From the NCBI GenBank assembly GCA_937864895.1, contig CALMDF010000551.1, positions 1 through 6,000 of the forward strand: a stretch of DNA of 6,000 bases. The letters are read 5' to 3'. The notes beneath the pieces were generated by a model that saw only the letters and a list, made by a program, of their open reading frames with translations, did not search any database and had not been told where the DNA came from. The number at the start of each line of letters is the position of its first letter. Position 1 is the first letter of the stretch. This document shows, one piece after another, positions 1 through 5,332 of this stretch. This DNA comes from an uncultured Holophagales bacterium (GTDB lineage: Bacteria; Acidobacteriota; Thermoanaerobaculia; UBA5066). Position numbers and translations under genes: made by a program.

Positions 1-682
1 GGACGCCGACCGCGTGGCCTCCCACCGACTCGGGCACGAGGCGGGACGAGGTCCCGATCCCGCCCTTGATCTCGCGCTTGCCCCCGAAGGCCGTCGTGCC
101 GGTGCCGGCCCCGACCGAACCCTCGGGCACGGGCCCCTCGCGGGCGGAGCGGAGCGCCTCGAGGAAGTGCTCGCGCCGGAGCGACGGCTTCCGGATGTCG
201 TTGAGCCACCCGTCGTTCGTCTCCCCGACGAGAGGGTTCACGGAGATGACGTCCTCGTTCCCGGGGAGGGCCAGGGTGTACGCCGCGAGCGCGTCCGCGG
301 CCTCCCACACCGCCAGCGTGTTCGTCAGGAGGATCGGCGTCTCGAGCTGGCCCAACTCGTTCACCTGGGTCGAGCCGACGAGCTTGCCGAATCCGTTCCC
401 GACGACGACAGCCGCGGGGACCTTCTGCCGGAAGACGTTCCCCGAGTGCGGGAGGATCGCGGTCGCCCCCGTCCTGACGTCCTCGCCCTCGACGAGCGTC
501 ACGTGCCCGACCCTCACGCCGGCGACGTCGGTGATCGCGTTCAGCGGTCCGGGGGCGAGCGTGCCGGGGGCGATCCCCACCTCTCGGGCGCGCGGTCTCG
601 CGGCGACCGGCGCGGGCTCCGCCGCCTCAAGGAGCCCGGGGAAGACGAGGGCGAGGGCGAGGGCGAAAAGGGCGCGGCGCAT
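1..682 (-). CDS. DmpA-family (S58) aminopeptidase/D-esterase precursor, 3' end cut by window edge
   Basis: Members of this family (type: L-aminopeptidase/D-esterase DmpA of Ochrobactrum) are Ntn-type hydrolases that self-cleave into two chains and remove N-terminal residues from peptides or hydrolyse D-amino-acid amides and esters. The 227 residues visible start at an ATG with a strong ribosome binding site, GGAGGA three bases upstream (687-692 on the minus strand). Residues 4-18 are a hydrophobic signal segment with a likely cleavage after about A21, so export is probable. The family signature follows: LNAITDVAGVRVGH (47-60), GATAILPHS (72-80), NGFGKLVGSTQVNELG (96-111), ETPILLTNTL (114-123), NPLVGETNDGWLND (149-162), GAGTGT (191-196) and GGIGTSSR (207-214). 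The window ends before the autocleavage site and nucleophilic serine (Ser250 in DmpA), so activity cannot be judged. It diverges from the zinc-finger gene and stands alone here. Family assignment is firm; the substrate is unknown. Confidence 0.92.
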   Translation of the reverse strand, partial: MRRALFALALALVFPGLLEAAEPAPVAARPRAREVGIAPGTLAPGPLNAITDVAGVRVGHVTLVEGEDVRTGATAILPHSGNVFRQKVPAAVVVGNGFGKLVGSTQVNELGQLETPILLTNTLAVWEAADALAAYTLALPGNEDVISVNPLVGETNDGWLNDIRKPSLRREHFLEALRSAREGPVPEGSVGAGTGTTAFGGKREIKGGIGTSSRLVPESVGGHAVGV

Positions 683-686
683 GGGT

Positions 687-692
687 CCTCCG
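687..692 (-). promoter_or_regulatory. Ribosome binding site of the DmpA-like gene
   Basis: On the minus strand the sequence reads GGAGGA, then CCC, then the ATG at 682-680. This strong Shine-Dalgarno match at close spacing fixes the start of the peptidase gene just upstream of its signal peptide. Confidence 0.8.
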
Positions 693-843
693 GGAGGCGA
701 TTCTCCGCCACCCGGGCGCCGAGACCCTTCGACGACCGCGAGAACCCCGACCGCCCTTTTCCCGACTCCGCCGCCGCGCGGCCCGATCCGCACGAAACCC
801 TGCTCCCCTTCGCGACATCGGAGAAGAAGGCCGTCCGGAAATC

Positions 844-880
844 CCGGCCGGACGAAGCCCCTGGAGCCGAACCGGCCGGA
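844..880. repeat. Two copies of CCGGCCGGA, 28 bp apart
   Basis: CCGGCCGGA occurs at 844-852 and again at 872-880. The core CCGGCCGG is self-complementary, so the copies are both direct and inverted repeats and could pair as an 8-bp stem around a 20-base loop. The second copy runs into GATAAT (879-884), the only AT-rich hexamer nearby that resembles a -10 box. It may be an operator or a stem in the leader of the zinc-finger gene, but such GC palindromes also arise by chance in DNA of this composition. Confidence 0.35.
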
Positions 881-902
881 TAATGGGCCCGGCTCGACGC
901 CG

Positions 903-923
903 GAACGACACGTGAACGACACG
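903..923. repeat. Tandem 10-bp direct repeat (possible operator)
   Basis: GAACGACACG occurs at 903-912 and again at 914-923, separated by one T, which gives an 11-bp period close to one helical turn. The junction also makes the palindrome CACGTG (909-914). It lies upstream of the zinc-finger gene and about 20 bp downstream of the GATAAT hexamer, a position where a regulator could bind as a tandem dimer. No known operator was recognised. Confidence 0.4.
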
Positions 924-1040
924 CCTCGAAACCCCGAAGAGCGCCCGGGCGCGACCGCTGGCGAGAACGACGGCTCAGGAAACGTCGCGCCCGCCAGGGC
1001 CGGCGTGCCCGTGAGCGGCGCGAAGAAGGTCTTCCACCGG

Positions 1041-1322
1041 ATGATGTGGGCCGTCATGGGGATGTTCGGCCCGATGATCTCGTGCCGCGAGCTGACCGAC
1101 TTCCTTGAGCGGTACGTCGACGGAGGCCTCACGCCGGAGGAGCAGAGGGCGTTCGACAGGCACCTCTCGATGTGCCGCCCGTGCCGGGCGTACGTCGCGT
1201 CGTACCGGAAGACGATCGAGCTGGAGCGTTCGGCCTTCGCCGGGCCGGACGGCCCGGTGCCGGACGAGGTCCCCGAGGAGCTGGTCAGGGGAGTCCTCGC
1301 GGCGCGGCGCGCGGCCGGCTGA
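1041..1322 (+). CDS. Small zf-HC2 zinc-finger protein, anti-sigma-factor-like
   Basis: The product is about 93 residues. It carries the zinc-binding anti-sigma (ZAS, zf-HC2) pattern: a first cysteine in ISCREL (residue 15, codon at 1083), then LTDFLERYVDGGLTPEEQ, then H-x3-C-x2-C (H41, C45, C48; codons at 1161, 1173 and 1182). Proteins of this type bind and hold extracytoplasmic-function sigma factors, often under redox control. There is no transmembrane segment after the zinc finger, so it would be cytoplasmic; the C-terminus is a short acidic Pro/Glu-rich tail. The start is uncertain. ATG 1041 has AAGAAGG 11 bases upstream; ATGs at 1044, 1056 and 1074 are in frame, and 1074 would begin directly at MISCREL. 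A GTG at 912 would add about 43 low-complexity residues. No sigma factor gene is adjacent, so the partner is unknown. The family call is good; the anti-sigma role is inferred. Confidence 0.75.
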   Translation: MMWAVMGMFGPMISCRELTDFLERYVDGGLTPEEQRAFDRHLSMCRPCRAYVASYRKTIELERSAFAGPDGPVPDEVPEELVRGVLAARRAAG

Positions 1323-1327
1323 CGGCT

Positions 1328-1348
1328 GGCGCGCCGCCTCGGCGCGTC
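1328..1348. terminator. GC-rich hairpin in convergent gap, possible terminator
   Basis: CGCGCCG (1330-1336) and CGGCGCG (1340-1346) pair perfectly around a CCT loop. The stem extends by a G-T wobble and one more G-C pair to 1328/1348. The hairpin lies six bases after the stop of the zinc-finger gene, in the 48-bp gap between two converging genes, where a terminator is expected. On the plus strand it is followed by CTTCCCC rather than a run of T, so it is a weak intrinsic terminator at best. Confidence 0.4.
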
Positions 1349-1370
1349 CTTCCCCGTGACCCGAGCCCGG

Positions 1371-2723
1371 TCAGCGGGGGTTGCCGTAGAGCCTGGCGAG
1401 GCGCGCCGGGGGGACGCCCGCCGCGTAGAGCAGCGGGAAGACGTTGACCAGGACGAAATAGTAGACGGGGCGCGAGAGGAACCGGCGGCCGGAGACGCGG
1501 ACGCGCGCCGGCACCGTGCGGATCTTTCCGGCCCGCCGAAGCCGCCGGCTCAGCTCGAGGTCCTCCATCAGCGGCTGCTCCGGGAAGCCTCCGACCCGCT
1601 CGAAGGTCCCGGCCCTTACGAAAAGCGCCTGGTCCCCGTACGGCAGCCCTGTGTAGCGCGACCGCAGGTCGGCGAGGTGAAGGAGCGGCGCGAGGCGGCG
1701 CCCCGGCGCGTCGGGAACGGTCCAGGTGAGGAAGGCCCCGGCGGCGACGTCGGGCTCGGCGAGCGCGTCCTCGACGTGGCTCAGGGCGTCGGGCGGGAGC
1801 TCCACGTCGGCGTGGAGAAAGAGGAGGACGTCGCCGGTGGCGGCCCGCGCCCCCGCATTCATCTGGAGCGCCCTCCCCCGGGGCGCCGACAGGACGCGGA
1901 CCCCGTCCACGGCGCGCGCCACGCCGACCGTGCCGTCCCGGCTTCCGCCGTCGACGACGAGGACCTCGTGCCACGGGCCGGACCCCGCGAGCAGTCGGAG
2001 CTGCCGTCCGATCCGGGCCTCCTCGTCGAGGACCGGGAGGACGACGGAGACGCGGGGCGGCGCCGTGACGAGGCGCGCGAGCGCCCGCGCGGTCGCCGGG
2101 GCGCGGATCTCGCCGCGCGCGAGGCGCCGGCGGAGCGGTTCGAGGTCTCCGGGAAGATCCACGTCGAAGAACCGCGGCAGAACGTGAACGGACAAGCCGC
2201 GCTCGAGGAGGCGCTCCTTCGTCCGCTCGAACGTCTCCGCCGAGCTCCACGGCAGGCCCTGGAGCAGGCCGTCCGCCATGCGGCGCAGGCCGAGGAGGTA
2301 GAAGCCCCCGTCGTCGGACGGTCCGAGGACCGCATCGGCGGTCTCCAGCGCCCGCCTCGCGTCGTCGAGGAGGTCCCCGGGGAGACCCGGCGAGTCGGTG
2401 CCGACGACGAGCGCCGCGGGCGCCGCCTCGAGCGCGCGCCCCAGCGTCCTCTCCAGGCGGTCGCCCAGGTCCCCATCCCCCTGCGGCCACGCCCGGCGCA
2501 CGCGGAGCTCCCGCCACTCGGGAGCCTCGGGGTCCGTCGTCGCGAGGAGCGGTTCGGCCCACGTTCGAGAAGAGACCGCCGCCCAGGTGTCCTGGAAGAA
2601 CGCGCGCGCGAGCGCGGCGGCGGCCTGGGGCCCGACGCCTTCCGCAAGCCGCGTCTTGGCCTCGCCCGCGCGCGGCGGCTTGGCGAAGACGAGGACGGGA
2701 AGACGCGGGAGCCGGCCGGTCAC
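1371..2723 (-). CDS. Fused glycosyltransferase: TIGR04282-type domain + TIGR04283-type GT2 domain
   Basis: This 450-residue protein joins two sugar-nucleotide enzymes. Residues 8-215 match the rSAM/selenodomain-associated transferase 1 family (TIGR04282, DUF2064; CofC-like nucleotidyltransferase fold), with AKPPRAGEAKTRLA (14-27), GTDSPGLP (108-115) and PSDDGGFYLLGL (135-146). Residues 224-446 match the transferase 2 family (TIGR04283, GT-A family 2), with VVLPVLDEEARI (227-238), VVDGGSRDGT (256-265), the metal-binding HAD (304-306), YGDQALFVR (362-370) and MEDLELSRRL (386-395). A hydrophobic stretch at 419-438 may touch the membrane. The two families are usually separate adjacent genes and have been linked to arsenosugar-type biosynthesis with the radical-SAM protein ArsS; no such gene is in the window. 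The start is a GTG overlapping the stop of the preceding gene by four bases (GTGA), which implies translational coupling and explains the lack of a clear ribosome binding site. Substrates are unknown. Confidence 0.92.
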   Translation of the reverse strand: MTGRLPRLPVLVFAKPPRAGEAKTRLAEGVGPQAAAALARAFFQDTWAAVSSRTWAEPLLATTDPEAPEWRELRVRRAWPQGDGDLGDRLERTLGRALEAAPAALVVGTDSPGLPGDLLDDARRALETADAVLGPSDDGGFYLLGLRRMADGLLQGLPWSSAETFERTKERLLERGLSVHVLPRFFDVDLPGDLEPLRRRLARGEIRAPATARALARLVTAPPRVSVVLPVLDEEARIGRQLRLLAGSGPWHEVLVVDGGSRDGTVGVARAVDGVRVLSAPRGRALQMNAGARAATGDVLLFLHADVELPPDALSHVEDALAEPDVAAGAFLTWTVPDAPGRRLAPLLHLADLRSRYTGLPYGDQALFVRAGTFERVGGFPEQPLMEDLELSRRLRRAGKIRTVPARVRVSGRRFLSRPVYYFVLVNVFPLLYAAGVPPARLARLYGNPR

Positions 2724-2950
2724 GGCGAGACGATACCGGAGCCGGCCTCCTCACGGGCCCAGAGGGCTCCGTAGGTGGCGACGAGGAAGGGGACGAGGTA
2801 CGTGAGCGGGACCTTCCACCAGAGGGAGGGCGGTGCATCCCCACGGAGAAGGAGGTCTCCGTGGTTCAAGGCGGTCAACAGCGTGCCCACGACGAGCGCG
2901 GCGCGAACCGACCGCCCTACGACGGCCCTCGTGAGCCCGAGGCGCTTCAC
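2720..2950 (-). CDS. NrtS-like small membrane protein (putative nitrate/nitrite transporter)
   Basis: The product is 76 residues with two predicted membrane helices: about 16-35 and about 46-65. NHGD (29-32) at the end of the first helix and TYLVPFLVATYG (50-61) in the second are the hallmark pieces of the NrtS family, two-helix proteins that were shown in marine bacteria to transport nitrate and nitrite. Length and topology fit the family. The GTG start at 2950 overlaps the kinase stop by four bases (GTGA), and its own stop overlaps the start of the glycosyltransferase gene in the same way. An in-frame start further upstream, at 3073, would only add residues translated from inside the kinase gene, and these are Arg/Pro-rich. 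The family match is by recalled motif, not by search. The transport function in this organism is inferred, and no nitrate or nitrite reductase gene is nearby. Confidence 0.78.
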   Translation of the reverse strand: MKRLGLTRAVVGRSVRAALVVGTLLTALNHGDLLLRGDAPPSLWWKVPLTYLVPFLVATYGALWAREEAGSGIVSP

Positions 2951-5277
2951 GGCAGGACGACCTCGAAGCCGGACGGGCCCTCCTCGACGAGGACGAGGTG
3001 GAATCCGCGCCGCGGGCCGATCCGCACGAACCCCTCGTAGTTCGTCGCCGCCTCGATGGCGCCGAACGTCCACGAGCGGCTCTTCTCGGCCTCGCGTGAC
3101 GTGACCTCCCGGTAGGCCTCGGCCACGCTCTCGTCGAAGAAGGGGGACACGAGGATCGCGGCCCCGACGTCGCCCGTCCTGGTCCGCGCTTCCTTCGCCG
3201 CCGTGACGCGCTCGACGAAGTGGGCCAGGACCTCGGGCGTCACGCGGGCCACGCGGTGGGCCAGGTGCAGGACCTTGTCGTCCTCGCCGAAGGTCACGAC
3301 GTCGAAGAGGTCGGTTTCCCTCGACTTCGGCCGCGGCAGGGCGTGGTGGATCCGCGCGCGCTTCACGAGCGGGATCCAGTCCGCGAGGTACTTCAGCGAC
3401 TTCTCCTTCCCGATCCGCTGGAGGACGGCGGGCGCCTTGCCCACGAGCCAGGAAAGGAACCGCGCGGCGCCGTCGGCCGCGAACGCCCTCTGCCTCGCCT
3501 CGTCGCTCGCCCCGCCCGTCCGGGTCGGGTCGGTCCCGGCCAGCTCGAGCCGAAGGGCCGCCGCGCCGGCCGCTCGCGTGTCGAAGCCCGTTCGGCGACT
3601 CGTCCGGAAGAGCCCCCGCCCGGGAGATCGCGAAGCCTCGGGAGAGGCCTCAGGGGGGACCTCGACCGCGGCGTCGGCGAGCTGGAGGCGGAACGAGGCG
3701 AAGACCGGCTCGGCGGAAGCCTCCTCGACCGTCGCGTGGAGGAGGACGTCGGAGACCCACGTCTCCCAGGGCTCGGAGACGGGCGCTCCGTCCCAGGGAC
3801 CGGAGAAGAGCGAGAGCGCGCTGCGCCCCTCGTGGAGGAGGATGAACGCTTCGTCCCCGTCCCGGTTCAGCCGGACGACCCCGCTGAACGCCTCGTCGCG
3901 CAGGCGCCTCGCGAGCGCGGGGAGGTTCACGAAGCTCGAGTCGAGCCCCTCGAACCGCGCCTTGCGCGGCTTCAGGAGCGAGGCGAGGAGGCGCACGATG
4001 CCCGGCGGGATTCCCGCCGGAACGGCGTGCAGCTCGGCCTGGGCCTCGGCCGGCAGCGCCTCGACCACCCCGTCGCCCTCCTCGCCGGAGACGGTGTCGA
4101 AGGCGCCGACGACCCAACCGTCGCAGACGAGGAGCAGGTATCTGCCAGCGACCTTCACGGCCCCGGCGAACGGCTCGGCGTGAAGCGGCGTCTCCGTGAG
4201 CCTCGCCAGGAGTGAGCTGACCGGCCCCTTCGGCAGCGACCTCGCGGGCCAGGCGTTCACGGCGGCCTCGGCCACGCGGGAGGCGCCGGACGGCAGCCCG
4301 TCGAGGACGATCCTCCCTTCCGTCGAGACGACCGTCGCCCCGGCCGGGCTCGACCCGAACGGCGAGAGGACGAAAGGCCCGACGGACGACGCGGCCGGGG
4401 ACGCCGGGCGCGGGTTCGGGCGAACCGCGGCCGCGAAGGGCCGAAGCGCCTCCGCCAGCTCCGATGCGTGGCTGAAGCGCCGGGCCGGGTCCTTCTCGAG
4501 GGCCTTGAGGACGATCCCGTCGACTGCCGCCGGCAGGTCGCGGTTCAGCGAGGTCGGCGCTTCCGGCCTCCCGAAGAGGATCGAGGTCGTCAGCTCCGCG
4601 AGGGTCGCGCCGGAAGAGGGCGGCCTCCCGGTCAGGCACTGGTACAGGACGACCCCCGCGCCGAAGATGTCGGAGCGGCCGTCCACCGGCAGACCGCGGA
4701 GCTGCTCGGGGGAGGCGTACATCGGCGTCGCGACGACCTCCCCCGCGCGCGTCTTCACGAGCTCGATCCCCTCGATGCGCGCGATGCCGAAGCCCGTGAC
4801 CTTCAGCCGCCCGTCCGCCCTGAGGATGAGGTTCGAGGGCTTGATGTCGCGGTGGACGACGCCCGCGGCGTGGGCCGCCTCGAGCGCTTCGCCGAGCTCG
4901 ACGCCGAGGCGGGCGACGAGGCCGAGGGGCAGCGGCGCGCCGGACGCCAGAAGGCTCTCGAGCGGCTCGCCGTCGAGCCACTCCATCGCGATGAAGGGCC
5001 GCCCGTTCTCCTCGCCGATCCGGTGGATCGTCGCGATTCCCGCGTGGGAGAGGCGCGCGGCCGCCCGGGCCTCCTGCTGGAACCGGAGCCGGGCCTCCTT
5101 CTGCCCTTCCGGCCCCAGCTCGGCGAGGAGGTCGTCCCTCATCACCTTGATGGCGACGGGACGGCCGAGGTCGTGGTCGAACGCTTCGTAGACGACGCCC
5201 ATCGCCCCTTCGCCCGCCTTCCGGCGGAGCTCGTAGGGGAACGTGGGGGAGGAGACGAGGACGCTGCGGTTCGGCAT
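2947..5277 (-). CDS. Hanks-type serine/threonine protein kinase with GFG motif and long unassigned C-terminus
   Basis: This 776-residue protein has an N-terminal kinase domain (about 15-282). It shows the glycine loop GEGAMGVVY (22-30), VAIK with K44, a probable helix-C glutamate at E69, HRDIKPSN (142-149, with D144 and N149), ASPEQ (188-192) and RSDIFGAGVV (201-210). The DFG motif is replaced by GFG at 162-164 (GGC codon, 4794-4792), so the Asp that binds magnesium is missing. A Pro/Ala/Ser linker (283-315) follows, then about 460 residues with no family I can name. Within these, 454-492 (FSGVVRLNRDGDEAFILLHEG) weakly recalls DUF4388/PATAN domains; 538-575 is low complexity; 650-776 is a compact alpha/beta-looking domain. 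No transmembrane helix or extracellular sensor domain is seen, so it is probably cytoplasmic. The start ATG has GAGG six bases upstream. The gene leads a coupled unit with the NrtS-like and glycosyltransferase genes. Substrates are unknown, and the altered motif leaves open whether it is an active kinase or a pseudokinase. Confidence 0.93.
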   Translation of the reverse strand: MPNRSVLVSSPTFPYELRRKAGEGAMGVVYEAFDHDLGRPVAIKVMRDDLLAELGPEGQKEARLRFQQEARAAARLSHAGIATIHRIGEENGRPFIAMEWLDGEPLESLLASGAPLPLGLVARLGVELGEALEAAHAAGVVHRDIKPSNLILRADGRLKVTGFGIARIEGIELVKTRAGEVVATPMYASPEQLRGLPVDGRSDIFGAGVVLYQCLTGRPPSSGATLAELTTSILFGRPEAPTSLNRDLPAAVDGIVLKALEKDPARRFSHASELAEALRPFAAAVRPNPRPASPAASSVGPFVLSPFGSSPAGATVVSTEGRIVLDGLPSGASRVAEAAVNAWPARSLPKGPVSSLLARLTETPLHAEPFAGAVKVAGRYLLLVCDGWVVGAFDTVSGEEGDGVVEALPAEAQAELHAVPAGIPPGIVRLLASLLKPRKARFEGLDSSFVNLPALARRLRDEAFSGVVRLNRDGDEAFILLHEGRSALSLFSGPWDGAPVSEPWETWVSDVLLHATVEEASAEPVFASFRLQLADAAVEVPPEASPEASRSPGRGLFRTSRRTGFDTRAAGAAALRLELAGTDPTRTGGASDEARQRAFAADGAARFLSWLVGKAPAVLQRIGKEKSLKYLADWIPLVKRARIHHALPRPKSRETDLFDVVTFGEDDKVLHLAHRVARVTPEVLAHFVERVTAAKEARTRTGDVGAAILVSPFFDESVAEAYREVTSREAEKSRSWTFGAIEAATNYEGFVRIGPRRGFHLVLVEEGPSGFEVVLP

Positions 5278-5280
5278 GGG

Positions 5281-5287
5281 TCACCTC
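5281..5287 (-). promoter_or_regulatory. Ribosome binding site of the kinase gene
   Basis: On the minus strand GAGGTGA (5287-5281) precedes the ATG at 5277 with six bases between GAGG and the start codon. This supports the ATG over a GTG inside the motif itself at 5284, which is in another frame. The 55-bp gap up to the oxidoreductase stop (5278-5332) shows no convincing terminator or promoter, so read-through from the upstream gene is plausible. Confidence 0.7.
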
Positions 5288-5332
5288 GACGCGAGAGGGG
5301 CGTAAGGGTTGGCTTTCGTTCCGAGCACGGGG

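Larger units (their letters stand above)
683..1040. other. Divergent intergenic region, no gene recognised
   Basis: This roughly 360-base stretch separates the leftward peptidase from the rightward zinc-finger gene and must hold both promoters. An open frame runs through it on the plus strand in phase with the zinc-finger gene, but its translation is low-complexity, rich in Pro, Arg and Gly, and has no recognisable domain. Visible elements are the peptidase ribosome binding site, two copies of CCGGCCGGA (844-852, 872-880), a TATAAT-like GATAAT at 879-884 without a matching -35 box, and a tandem GAACGACACG repeat at 903-923. I see no RNA gene and no mobile-element end. If translation of the zinc-finger gene began at the GTG at 912, part of this region would be coding. 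Confidence 0.5.

Noticed and set aside
879..884. GATAAT as a sigma-70 -10 box
   Set aside because: No TTGACA-like hexamer lies at the proper distance upstream; it is mentioned in the intergenic entry but not called as a promoter.
66..911. Long plus-strand open frame continuous with the zinc-finger gene
   Set aside because: It lies antisense to the well-supported DmpA-like gene up to 682, its translation is Arg/Pro/Ser-rich with no domain, and long stop-free frames are expected at this GC content.
912..1040. GTG at 912 as start of the zinc-finger gene, adding 43 residues
   Set aside because: There is no ribosome binding site, the added sequence is low-complexity, and the start sits inside the tandem repeat. 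It is not excluded, but ATG 1041 or a later ATG is more likely.
1285..2844. 519-codon minus-strand frame overlapping the glycosyltransferase
   Set aside because: Its translation is Arg/Pro/Gly-rich with no motifs, while the other minus-strand frame carries two complete enzyme domains; it is a shadow of codon bias.
3220..4215. Long plus-strand frames opposite the kinase and oxidoreductase genes
   Set aside because: They are antisense to conserved protein-coding sequence, have biased composition, and show no ribosome binding site or recognisable domain.
5318..5322. GGAAC on the minus strand before the kinase gene as an ECF-type -35 box
   Set aside because: No matching -10 element is seen at 16-17 bp downstream, and five bases alone are not evidence in a 55-bp gap.
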